A stretch of DNA of 15,975 nucleotides from positions 1 to 15,975 of the forward strand of contig CAYRCG010000039.1 in assembly GCA_964422685.1 (NCBI GenBank), written 5' to 3'. Below are positions 1 through 7,070 of the stretch, in pieces. The notes under the pieces are model-generated. The model had not been told where the DNA came from, did no database searches, and worked only from the letters and a program-made list of their open reading frames with translations. Numbering within the stretch: position 1 is the stretch's first letter; the number at the start of each line of letters is the position of its first letter. The position numbers were made by a program, and so were the translations under genes. The DNA is from Syntrophomonas sp964422685 (GTDB taxonomy: Bacteria > Bacillota > Syntrophomonadia > Syntrophomonadales > Syntrophomonadaceae).

Positions 1-277
1 CGCCGTTTCACCGTATAAGCCGTAGCAAGCGTGGGTCGCTCCTCAGCGTTGCCCTGTTTATGCTACAGTAAAAGTATTAACAAAATTTTGGGTGATTATT
101 CCGTTTACACTAAAGTATGTTCAGAACCTATAGCTTCTGGCTTTTGGATACCTGTTAGATTGGTTGTAATAAACTTTACCTTGATCTTTGAAATAAGTTG
201 TTCCCTGTATATACCCAATCAAGAAGCAAAAGGAATGTCCCCCCAATAGAGGACATTCCACTGCTTTCTGCTTCCGG
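1..277. other. Left edge, no gene supported
   Basis: I see no recognisable protein in any frame. An open frame on the plus strand gives a 72-residue peptide without a ribosome binding site or family resemblance, and it runs into the hairpin at 232-259. The segment holds only the probable terminator of the downstream minus-strand gene. Confidence 0.5.
221..259 (-). terminator. Rho-independent terminator of the crotonase-family gene
   Basis: Perfect 9-bp arms (GGAATGTCC at 232-240, GGACATTCC at 251-259) enclose a 10-base loop. On the minus strand the stem is followed by TTTTGCTTCTT. It begins 18 bases after the stop codon of the minus-strand gene ending at 278. The T tract is interrupted, so the terminator may be of moderate strength. 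Confidence 0.6.
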
Positions 278-1054
278 TTATTTTAATTTCCAGGCGGGAA
301 CACTTTTGTTCAAAAATGCCTTTACCCCCTCATGGGCATCCTCGGTTGTACACAAAAGGGCAAAATGATTATTAGCTAATTCGAAGGCTTTTTCATATTC
401 TAGATCGCAAATTTTATAGTAGGATTTTTTGCCTAATTGAACAGCCAAGGGGCTTTTGGCAGCGAGGTTTCGAGCAAGTTTCATGGTTTCCTCTTCCAGT
501 TGTCCCGGAGGGACTACCTTATTAATCAAGCCGATTCTTTCGGCTTCATCGGCTTCTATGATATCTCCGGTAAGTATTAATTCCAAGGTCTTTTTTTTGC
601 CTAAATTCCGAGCCAACGGAACTGCCGGGCCCATGCAGAACAGGCCGACATTTACCGCAGTTGCGCCAAAACGGGCGCCTTCTGCGGCTACTGCTAGGTC
701 AGCCGAAGCAACCAGTCCTATACCATTAGCCATGGCTAAATCTTGCACCGAAGCGATAACCGGCTTTCTCATATGCGCTATGGTGATGAAAGGTTGTTCC
801 ATTATATGAACCCATTCATAATAATCTAAAGGAGATTTATCTGCCAATTCATTAACATCAATCCCTGCACAAAAACCCTTGCCTTTTCCTTTCACCACCA
901 CTACACGGGTTTCCTCGTCCGCTTCCAATTCTTCCAAAGCATTGTTAAGCTCCGTTGCTAACTGGCTATTAAAGGTATTAAGGCTTTCCGGACGATTAAA
1001 AATGATTATGCCGATGTGATCCGCTTTCTCAAGCACAATACTATCATAGTGCAT
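278..1054 (-). CDS. Enoyl-CoA hydratase/isomerase family protein, ECHDC3-like
   Basis: A 258-residue crotonase-fold protein, the usual family length. The start is placed at the ATG whose reading strand carries GGAAGGAGG seven bases upstream; a longer version starting at 1072 would translate that ribosome binding site. The first oxyanion-hole segment is FCAGID (residues 61-66). The segment ASVQDLAMANGIGLVASADL (101-120) lines up with the second. The two acids that hydrate the double bond in classical crotonase (Glu144 and Glu164 of the rat enzyme) align with Gly113 and Ala133. The stretch around VNVGLFC (134-140) and the C-terminal EGVKAFL resemble the ECHDC3 subgroup, which also lacks these acids. 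A CoA-ester ligand is likely, but hydratase activity is doubtful. It stands alone, with a terminator after it. Confidence 0.85.
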   Translation of the reverse strand: MHYDSIVLEKADHIGIIIFNRPESLNTFNSQLATELNNALEELEADEETRVVVVKGKGKGFCAGIDVNELADKSPLDYYEWVHIMEQPFITIAHMRKPVIASVQDLAMANGIGLVASADLAVAAEGARFGATAVNVGLFCMGPAVPLARNLGKKKTLELILTGDIIEADEAERIGLINKVVPPGQLEEETMKLARNLAAKSPLAVQLGKKSYYKICDLEYEKAFELANNHFALLCTTEDAHEGVKAFLNKSVPAWKLK

Positions 1055-1427
1055 CCCGCATCCTCCTTCCATAATGTTTCCCTATCACATTTCTATTTCT
1101 TTATTAATTAAGTTTTTCCTGCTTATCCCGAAATAATACATCATCCGTTACCATCCTTGGCGCATGGCCTGTTATTTATTCTAATTCCCGCAAACAATTA
1201 TGCGGAGCGAACTGCTTATCCAAATTGTGATAAAAGAGATGGCTTCCGTGACCATTTGTTCCTGCGTGATGTAGAACAGGTATATATTATACTCCGAGAA
1301 AGGGGGTGTTTTTTCCGTTAGAGGGTTTAGGGATTATAAAATGCCAAAAAAGACCGGGGAAAATATCATATCCAACGCGACAAATTGATGGGAACTGAAT
1401 AATGCTTTCAAAATGTCTATGCCCGCC
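1055..1427. other. Intergenic region between two minus-strand genes
   Basis: About 370 bases without a supported gene. It should hold the promoter of the crotonase-family gene, but I find no good -35/-10 pair on the minus strand. There is no clear terminator after the dehydrogenase. AT-rich patches (TTAATTAA near 1104, TATATTATA near 1284) are too weak to call. Confidence 0.4.
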
Positions 1428-2336
1428 TTATAATAACCTGCGGATTATTTCTTCTCGCTGGCCATACATAAAGTCAATTATGGGGATATCTATAAGGGTG
1501 TAGGCACCAGGGTTCTGCTTCATGCTGGCACGGGCAGCGGCTACCATGACCTGTGCAGTTAAGGCCGGATTATTTACCTCCATGGAAAAGCGCAAGCGCT
1601 GGTTATGAGTTGCACCGGAAACCCCTTTTCTTATCATGTCAACCCCGTGACCCACATCAATTAGTTGCTTAACATCCGCTACCGGGATGACATGGGTTTC
1701 ATCTTTTGAAAAATAGGGATCAGCTTTGATAGTTTTTTCTAGCTTCGCTAAATCTGTGCCATCTTTTATCTGAACATAAACTAAACGGCGATGAATACCG
1801 GTGCCTAAAGGGATGGTCATAGAAAGGGCATCTTCTACCCCGTCTAGAGCGCGTACCGCCGCTGTGTGCCCCATGCTCATACCCGGCCCGAAGTTGGTGT
1901 AGGTTAAGCCTTGGGGGAGCATAAATTCATACATACAGCGCAAGATAGAATCAGTTCCCGGGTCCCACCCGGCAGAGATAATCGCCACGGTATTATGGAC
2001 CACGGCAATCTCCTCTAAGTCCAGCCGCAAATCGGCTATTTGCCCATGAATATCATAGCAGTCTATACTATTAATCCCTAGGCGGAGTATTTCTTTGGCT
2101 GTAGAAGGTATAGAGCGACTGGGGGTACATAATAATGCTACCTGAACCCCTTTTAATTGCTCCAGGGATGGTACCATCTTTATATCCATTGCGGCTAATC
2201 CCTTGGCATCATCTGCAGAATAAGGCTGTTGAACTATGCCGATTAATTCTATATCAACTGAAGATTTGATAGCTTCCACTGCCATTTGCCCCACATTACC
2301 ATAGCCGATTACGGCTGCTTTTATTTTTCGATCCAT
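1428..2336 (-). CDS. ddh: meso-Diaminopimelate D-dehydrogenase (type II-like)
   Basis: A 302-residue NADP-dependent enzyme that reductively aminates tetrahydrodipicolinate with ammonia to meso-diaminopimelate in one step, for lysine and peptidoglycan. Visible features are an N-terminal Rossmann loop GYGNVG (11-16), the catalytic-domain block SAGWDPGTDS (121-130), FGPGMSMGH (149-157) and GATHNQ (241-246) in the substrate-binding part. The short length, and the blocks SAGWDPGTDS and FGPGMSMGH, recall the Symbiobacterium thermophilum enzyme rather than the longer Corynebacterium one, from memory of those sequences. The Symbiobacterium type is known for acting also as a D-amino acid dehydrogenase, so a D-amino acid role is possible. 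The ATG is preceded by AAAGGAAGG. The gene is monocistronic and transcribed away from the ABC operon. Confidence 0.93.
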   Translation of the reverse strand: MDRKIKAAVIGYGNVGQMAVEAIKSSVDIELIGIVQQPYSADDAKGLAAMDIKMVPSLEQLKGVQVALLCTPSRSIPSTAKEILRLGINSIDCYDIHGQIADLRLDLEEIAVVHNTVAIISAGWDPGTDSILRCMYEFMLPQGLTYTNFGPGMSMGHTAAVRALDGVEDALSMTIPLGTGIHRRLVYVQIKDGTDLAKLEKTIKADPYFSKDETHVIPVADVKQLIDVGHGVDMIRKGVSGATHNQRLRFSMEVNNPALTAQVMVAAARASMKQNPGAYTLIDIPIIDFMYGQREEIIRRLL

Positions 2337-2537
2337 AAGAGCCTTCCTTTCAAAAAACCTTTGTCTTTTAGCCTATACAATCCGAAATAGAATTGCAATA
2401 TGTAGGAAGAAAGTAGATTGCATACATATTCTTATTCTTACTCATTGTTTGTTTCGGCTCATCCGTAATGGGTTAAATAGGGAAGGTGAGGGGGGAGCGG
2501 TATGGGGTGGGGGGCCTTGCTAATCCAAGGTGGATAG

Positions 2538-2566
2538 TCGAAAGATTAGCTGAAATACAATATAAT
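2538..2566 (+). promoter_or_regulatory. Sigma-A-like promoter of the ABC operon
   Basis: TCGAAA (2538-2543; four of six to TTGACA), a 17-base spacer and a perfect TATAAT (2561-2566). Transcription would start near 2573, giving a leader of about 130 bases that includes the heptamer array and the palindrome. Confidence 0.6.
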
Positions 2567-2598
2567 GGAATAGTGCAAGAAAACCTGTCCATTATTGT
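2557..2598. repeat. Inverted repeat overlapping the -10 box
   Basis: ACAATATAATGGA (2557-2569) pairs with TCCATTATTGT (2588-2598), complementary over 11 bp apart from a two-base TA bulge. The left arm covers the TATAAT box. It could be an operator for a dimeric regulator; only the right arm would be in the transcript, so it is not an RNA hairpin if the start is near 2573. Confidence 0.45.
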
Positions 2599-2626
2599 AT
2601 AATTCTTAGGCAGTTAATATGAAATG

Positions 2627-2657
2627 GTGAGGCGTGAGGCGTGAGGCGTGAGGGGTG
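2627..2657 (+). repeat. Heptamer tandem array GTGAGG(C/G)
   Basis: Three copies of GTGAGGC (2627-2647), one GTGAGGG (2648-2654) and a partial GTG. It lies in the predicted leader of the ABC operon, about 50 bases before the proposed start codon. A second array of the same type is at 15821-15841. Confidence 0.9.
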
Positions 2658-2660
2658 CTA

Positions 2661-2670
2661 GTTTGCAAAC
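2661..2670. repeat. 10-bp perfect palindrome after the heptamer array
   Basis: GTTTGCAAAC, immediately after GTGAGGGGTGCTA. The array at the right end of the window is followed at the same distance by a different 10-bp palindrome. Confidence 0.6.
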
Positions 2671-2705
2671 CATTATAGATATTTGGGGAAAAAGGGGGGA
2701 TAAGC

Positions 2706-3431
2706 ATAGATAACAATATTGAGATACGCGACTTGAGAAAGGTCTACAAATTGGGAAAGGAAAAGGTAGTGGCCCTGGATAATATATCCCTGGATGTATC
2801 GGCCGGGGAAGTATGTTGTATTCTGGGGACATCCGGCTCGGGCAAATCCACCCTATTGAACCTTCTGGCCGGGCTGGAGAAGCCAAGCGGGGGAAGTGTT
2901 TTCATCCGGGGGAAAAATGTAAGCAAGATGAATGAGCACCAACTGGCTTTGTTCAGACAGAAATACATAGGATTCGTCTTCCAGTCTTATAATCTTTTGC
3001 CATCTCTTACCGCCCTGGAGAATGTAAGCCTGCCTTTAGTTTTCCGGGGAATTAGAAAAGAGAACAGAGAGCGTTTGGCTCGCAATCTTTTAGAGGAAGT
3101 TGGCCTGTTAAGCCATGTTAAGCACAAACCGGCGGAGATGAGCGGGGGACAGCAACAACGGGTTGGAATAGCCCGGGCCTTTATCGGTAGTCCTCCTATT
3201 ATCCTGGCTGATGAACCCACCGGCAATCTAGACTCTAAGACTAGCCTAGAGGTAATTGAACTTATGTTAAGGATAGCTAGGGAAAATCGGCAGACCTTAT
3301 TGATTGTGACCCATGATAGCGAAGTGGCAGGTTTTGCCGATAAAACCGTATTTATCAGGGATGGGAAGATAGCGGAAGTCGAAGTTAATAGTTCAAGGGG
3401 TGAGTTGCAAGAAGCAGGGGCTATCAAATAA
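2706..3431 (+). CDS. ABC transporter ATP-binding protein, MacB/LolD/FtsE type
   Basis: The energy-supplying subunit of a MacB/FtsX-type ABC system. It has Walker A GTSGSGKST, Q-loop FVFQSYNLLPS, signature MSGGQQQR, Walker B ILADEPTGNLD and an H-loop in IVTHD, all in order and intact. The start is unusual. The first standard codon in frame is a TTG at 2733, but it has no ribosome binding site and would cut off the first strand of the fold. Upstream the frame stays open to a TAG at 2676 and reads NNIEIRD, a normal family start. An ATA at 2706, six bases after AAAGGGGGG, gives a 241-residue protein and is my preferred start; ATT at 2718 is possible. The gene leads an operon with an exported protein and a permease. 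Confidence 0.9.
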   Translation: MDNNIEIRDLRKVYKLGKEKVVALDNISLDVSAGEVCCILGTSGSGKSTLLNLLAGLEKPSGGSVFIRGKNVSKMNEHQLALFRQKYIGFVFQSYNLLPSLTALENVSLPLVFRGIRKENRERLARNLLEEVGLLSHVKHKPAEMSGGQQQRVGIARAFIGSPPIILADEPTGNLDSKTSLEVIELMLRIARENRQTLLIVTHDSEVAGFADKTVFIRDGKIAEVEVNSSRGELQEAGAIK

Positions 3432-3481
3432 GGGGCATAAATTATCATTGCCTTGCCCGCCCCAGCGTAAGGTTGCCTGTA

Positions 3482-3499
3482 ACCCCTGTTAAGAGGGGT
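3482..3499 (+). promoter_or_regulatory. Intercistronic stem-loop
   Basis: ACCCCT and AGGGGT form a 6-bp stem with a 6-base loop in the 92-base gap between the ATPase and the exported-protein gene. No T tract follows, so it is not a terminator. It may affect mRNA processing or relative expression. Confidence 0.4.
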
Positions 3500-3523
3500 A
3501 ATTCAAATGTAGGGAGAGAAAAG

Positions 3524-5215
3524 ATGAAGCACAGCAGATTTATTTATATTATTTTGTTAAGCATGCTATTAAGCTGTTTTAATCCGAGTTTTTACCAGCG
3601 ACCGTCGCTAGAGGCGGCAGATATGCCTACCCTGGAGGAGCCTAGATTGGTGATCGGCCGCAGTAATTCCATGCCGGTGTTTAAAGCCGGAGAAGAGGGA
3701 CTATTGGCTATTCCGGTGCAGAACATCCGTGATGGTGAGGCCAGAAATATCAATGTTTCTCTCATTATTGACGATGTAGCTAAGTTCCCCTTCGAATTAG
3801 AGAAAATGTCGCTGCAGACGGGAATGAGTTCTATTGGTGGATACCGCACAGAAAGCGCTATCTTTTTTGGGATAAAGGTAGCACCAACTGCGGAGTCTAA
3901 AACTTACCCTATCGGGGTGAAAATCGATTATACCAGCCAGAACGGCAGCGAAGGCCAATCCGCTGGTACTATCTATGTAAAAATTGAAAATGAGCAAAAA
4001 ACCCCGGGGTTGATGCTGACAGGAATACAAATGGAGAATGAACAGATAGATACAGGTGAAACACAGACCATAGAGCTGAGATTAAAAAACGACGGGCACC
4101 TTACTGCTCGGGATATAGATATAAAATTATCCGGGTTTACTGCCAACGGTTTGCGGTTGGACCAACCCCTAGATACTTTTCACCTCAAGGAATTTAAGGG
4201 TCAGGAATTCAAATACATACCCTTTAAGATTTATGCTGATCCGTCTATGGATAGTGGGAGCTATCCCTTAGATCTCATAATGAAATATAAAGACGAGTTT
4301 AATAATGAATACACTAAGGAAGAAAAGCTTTATCTGATCGTGGAGGGTAGCGGGGCAGAGGGCCAGAACAAAAAAGCCACCCCCCGTCTTATAATCAACA
4401 ACTATTTTTATAGCGGCGAATATGCGACAGCGGGGGAAGCATTTACCCTATCGATATCTTTGTTAAATACCAGCCAAGTCAAGGCTTTGAATAATATAAA
4501 GCTCAGTTTGAGCTCGGAGGAGAATATCTTTTCTCCGGTAAAAAGCAGTAACTCTATCTTCATTGATAGTATACCCGCAGCCGGTGGCATTAACCAATCG
4601 ATAGAGCTTAAGCCTAAGGCAGATGCCGCGGGTAAGACTTACAATATTAATGTTGATATAGAATATGAAGATGATAAAGGCAACAAATACACGGCTAAGG
4701 AATTAATTGCAGTAGCGGTAAGCCAGCCGGTGAAGCTTATTACCGCAGACATTGAAATACCTGCTGAGGTTTTTGCGGGTATGGCAATGGGGATTTCGCT
4801 TGATTTCTACAATACCGGCAGAGCCTTAATAAGAAACCTGATGATTAATACGGAAGGTGACTTTAGGGTGCAGGAAGGCAGCGTTTTTGTGGGAAATCTG
4901 GAAGCAGGAAAAAGCGATTATTATGATGTTACTATAACCCCCGAAAAAGAAGGCAAGGCAAAAGGGAAAATCGTATTCGATTATGATGATGATACCGGTA
5001 GGCACTATCAGCTCGAAAAAGACTTTGAGTTGCAGGTGATGAAAGCTGCACCTCCTCCGACTGATTTCCCTGTTCCCGAAATGGAGGCAAATACTGCCGG
5101 AAAATGGAATAAACCCATAATAATTGGCGCCGCTATCGTTGTGTTATCTCTGGCCGCTTTTATTCTTCGCCGGCGGCAAATCCGGAGAAAAGAGGAAGTG
5201 GGCCTAGATGAATAA
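3524..5215 (+). CDS. Exported Ig-like repeat protein (COG1361-like) of an ABC operon
   Basis: A 563-residue envelope protein. The ATG at 3524 follows AGGGAGAG; a TTG further up would place 17 polar residues before the signal peptide. The N terminus has a hydrophobic signal segment with a possible lipobox LLSC (Cys18). A non-lipoprotein cleavage near LEAAD is an alternative. Four beta-rich repeats of about 110 residues follow (roughly 40-156, 161-275, 287-400, 402-506). Each pairs an early NxG/NxT strand motif with a later DYxx or KYxxxxN strand, as in NEW3/CARDB-like domains. One transmembrane helix (about 531-548) ends in RRRQIRRK, so the repeats face outside. The last 8 bases overlap the permease gene, which ties it to that transporter. 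It occupies the slot of a membrane fusion protein in YknXYZ/MacAB-type operons but shows no MacA-like coiled-coil hairpin. Its exact function is unknown. Confidence 0.8.
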   Translation: MKHSRFIYIILLSMLLSCFNPSFYQRPSLEAADMPTLEEPRLVIGRSNSMPVFKAGEEGLLAIPVQNIRDGEARNINVSLIIDDVAKFPFELEKMSLQTGMSSIGGYRTESAIFFGIKVAPTAESKTYPIGVKIDYTSQNGSEGQSAGTIYVKIENEQKTPGLMLTGIQMENEQIDTGETQTIELRLKNDGHLTARDIDIKLSGFTANGLRLDQPLDTFHLKEFKGQEFKYIPFKIYADPSMDSGSYPLDLIMKYKDEFNNEYTKEEKLYLIVEGSGAEGQNKKATPRLIINNYFYSGEYATAGEAFTLSISLLNTSQVKALNNIKLSLSSEENIFSPVKSSNSIFIDSIPAAGGINQSIELKPKADAAGKTYNINVDIEYEDDKGNKYTAKELIAVAVSQPVKLITADIEIPAEVFAGMAMGISLDFYNTGRALIRNLMINTEGDFRVQEGSVFVGNLEAGKSDYYDVTITPEKEGKAKGKIVFDYDDDTGRHYQLEKDFELQVMKAAPPPTDFPVPEMEANTAGKWNKPIIIGAAIVVLSLAAFILRRRQIRRKEEVGLDE

Positions 5216-6566
5216 TTTGGATTTATTCAAAATGAGCGCGGCTAGCCTTTTGCGCAGAAAGCTCAGAACTATTCTGACTTTGCTCGGGGTGGTGATTGGG
5301 ACTAGTTCTATTGTGGTAATGATTTCTTTGGGCATAGCTATGGATCTCAGTTTTAAGGAGAGCCTAAAACAGATGGGGACCCTGAATGTCATTGAGGTAT
5401 ATCCCTCTTATGCTATGGCACCTGGCACAGGTTCTAAGGGGAATGATAGGGTAAAACTGGATGAACAGGCGGTAAAGAATTTGGAGCAAATCCCTGGAGT
5501 AGAGGCGGTTATGCCCAGCAGAAATGCCTATATGCGCATAAGTGCCGGTAAGATGGTGGGTGATGTGAGCCTTGTCGGCATTAACCCTGAATTGATGGAA
5601 ACTTTCGAGTTTAAGCTGCAGGAAGGCAGATTATTGAATAGCGCAGATAAGGACGCCATAGTATTTGGGCAGCAAGTAGCTTTTAATTTCCGCAATCCCC
5701 GTTCTCGAGATCAGGGACAACCGATGCGGATAATGTTTGGCGGGGATATGGAGGAGGAACCTCCTTTAAACCTGATAAGTGATAAGATGCTTCTAACCTG
5801 GGACATGAGTTATGGGGAAAGGCGAGCGAACAGGAACGATACGGACAGCGACTACACTCCGCCCCCTCCACGCAAAGTTAAGGGAGTAGGGATATTGGAC
5901 GGTGGCTATAGCGAAAAGGCTTATAGCGCCTATATCAACCTGAATACCCTGGAAGAAATGTTGGAGGAAGAGAATAAGGCTCGGCATGTGGATAGAAGCA
6001 AGCAGAGGCAGGAGGATAAATACCATAATATTAAGGTCAAGGTGCGCGATTTGCAGCAGATGGATAGGGTGCAGGAAAGCATAAAAGCCTTAGGCTTTGA
6101 ATCCCATAGCCTTTCGGATATGGTCGCATCTATGAAAGACACATCACGCAAGATGCAGGCTATATTAGGCGGTATCGGGGCAGTAAGCCTCTTAGTGGCC
6201 GCTATCGGCATAACCAATACCATGATAATGAGTATTTATGAAAGGACCAGAGAAATAGGGGTAATGAAGGTATTAGGGGCCAGGCTGAGAGATATCAGGA
6301 ATCTTTTCCTGCTGGAAGCGGCGATGATAGGCTTGGGAGGTGGTATAATCGGCTTGCTTTTCAGTTATTCGCTCTCTTATATATTGAATAGGCTTACAGC
6401 CGGTTTTATGGGCAATATGGGAAGTGATATAGGGATATCTGTTATTACTTGGGAACTGGGTTTGGCAGCGGTAGTATTCTCCACTATGGTAGGCATCATT
6501 TCCGGTTATTCCCCGGCCCGGCGGGCTATGAAACTAAGCGCCTTGGAGGCTATAAGGACGGAATAG
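5208..6566 (+). CDS. ABC transporter permease, MacB/FtsX family
   Basis: A 452-residue permease with the standard four-helix MacB layout. The first membrane helix is at about 22-44, the outer MacB-type periplasmic-core domain at about 45-310, and helices 2-4 at about 317-340, 367-395 and 412-434. The coupling segment YERTREIGVMKVLGA (344-358) and the end SPARRAMKLSALEAIR are typical of the family. The outer domain has an acidic, proline-rich loop (about 205-222, with DTDSDYTPPPP) that is not usual. The ATG overlaps the preceding gene and is served by AGAGGAAG inside it, so translation is probably coupled. These systems usually do mechanical work or export at the envelope rather than import. 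The substrate cannot be told from the sequence. Confidence 0.9.
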   Translation: MNNLDLFKMSAASLLRRKLRTILTLLGVVIGTSSIVVMISLGIAMDLSFKESLKQMGTLNVIEVYPSYAMAPGTGSKGNDRVKLDEQAVKNLEQIPGVEAVMPSRNAYMRISAGKMVGDVSLVGINPELMETFEFKLQEGRLLNSADKDAIVFGQQVAFNFRNPRSRDQGQPMRIMFGGDMEEEPPLNLISDKMLLTWDMSYGERRANRNDTDSDYTPPPPRKVKGVGILDGGYSEKAYSAYINLNTLEEMLEEENKARHVDRSKQRQEDKYHNIKVKVRDLQQMDRVQESIKALGFESHSLSDMVASMKDTSRKMQAILGGIGAVSLLVAAIGITNTMIMSIYERTREIGVMKVLGARLRDIRNLFLLEAAMIGLGGGIIGLLFSYSLSYILNRLTAGFMGNMGSDIGISVITWELGLAAVVFSTMVGIISGYSPARRAMKLSALEAIRTE

Positions 6567-6584
6567 AAGGAAAATGGCTATATT

Positions 6585-6938
6585 CTAAAGCTTTTGGCTA
6601 AGTTGGCGGAAGATTATATCCGCTAAGCCAAGGGAATCACTTTTACTTATTTCTTTGGCATATTCTTCGAAAAGCATGGACTCCCATATCTCGGTAGCAT
6701 GGCTATGCCCCGTAAAATCTGATTTGGGGATAGTGCTACGCATGGACTGTAAGATCTGGTTTAAAAAAACCGACTCTAAGTCCTGGCAGGTTTTATACAG
6801 TTTAGCCTGGTCCTTTTTGTTCTGGGCGTTTGCCAACTCCCGGGCAAATTTGCTAGCCTGGCTTTGCTCCTTATTTATTAGATTCTGCTCCAGTCCCGTA
6901 CCGGCAGGTGAAGAAATATGCGTAGCATCTATGCGCAT
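6585..6938 (-). CDS. flgJ: Flagellar rod-binding protein, FlgJ N-terminal type
   Basis: A 117-residue protein made essentially of the rod-binding domain (about 45-113). It has CQDLESVFLNQILQSMR, then EIWESMLFEEYAKEISKSDSLGLADIIFRQL, the family's conserved end. The muramidase domain of enterobacterial FlgJ is absent, as is common in Firmicutes. It should act as a scaffold or cap for rod assembly outside the membrane, together with the FlgG coded upstream. The ATG is preceded by AAAGGA about ten bases before. It converges on the permease gene with only 18 bases between stop codons and no terminator there. Confidence 0.85.
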   Translation of the reverse strand: MRIDATHISSPAGTGLEQNLINKEQSQASKFARELANAQNKKDQAKLYKTCQDLESVFLNQILQSMRSTIPKSDFTGHSHATEIWESMLFEEYAKEISKSDSLGLADIIFRQLSQKL

Positions 6939-6957
6939 AATGTACTATCCTTTCTGG

Positions 6958-6990
6958 CAGGCAAGGGGATACTCCCGCTGCCTGTTTTTT
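6958..6990 (+). terminator. Plus-strand intrinsic terminator upstream of flgJ
   Basis: CAGGCA (6958-6963) pairs with TGCCTG (6979-6984), with an inner GGG/CCC stem and an ATACT loop, and six T residues follow (6985-6990). The orientation fits only plus-strand transcription. The nearest plus-strand gene upstream is the permease ending at 6566, so its transcript would cross all of flgJ before stopping. On the minus strand the hairpin lies in the flgG-flgJ gap and has no T tract. Confidence 0.7.
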
Positions 6991-7031
6991 ATCATTAATA
7001 ATCCAGTATCATACTTTCCGGTGAATCTATT

Positions 7032-7052
7032 TTCAACTTCATGGCAGTTGAA
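7032..7052 (-). repeat. Inverted repeat after flgG
   Basis: Perfect 7-bp arms TTCAACT and AGTTGAA around a 7-base loop. On the minus strand it is preceded by GTGAGGGGTTAGG (7065-7053), five bases after the flgG stop. It resembles the array-plus-palindrome units elsewhere in the window, but with one heptamer only, so the link is tentative. Confidence 0.4.
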
Positions 7053-7070
7053 CCTAACCCCTCACTTTAT

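Larger units (their letters stand above)
2337..2705. other. Divergent regulatory region between ddh and the ABC operon
   Basis: About 370 bases with no supported gene. Listed separately are a plus-strand promoter (2538-2566), an inverted repeat over its -10 box (2557-2598), a heptamer array (2627-2657) and a 10-bp palindrome (2661-2670). A G-rich stretch lies at 2486-2516. No convincing promoter for ddh was found. Confidence 0.5.

Noticed and set aside
31..249. 72-residue plus-strand ORF at the left edge
   Set aside because: No ribosome site, no family resemblance, and its end lies in the loop of the terminator of the opposite gene.
456..809. 117-residue ORF antisense to the crotonase-family gene
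   Set aside because: It mirrors a well-supported gene, has low-complexity Ser/Ala content and no ribosome site.
2614..2886. 90-residue minus-strand ORF across the heptamer array
   Set aside because: It overlaps the ATPase gene; its proline-rich sequence is just the translated complement of the G-rich coding strand and repeats.
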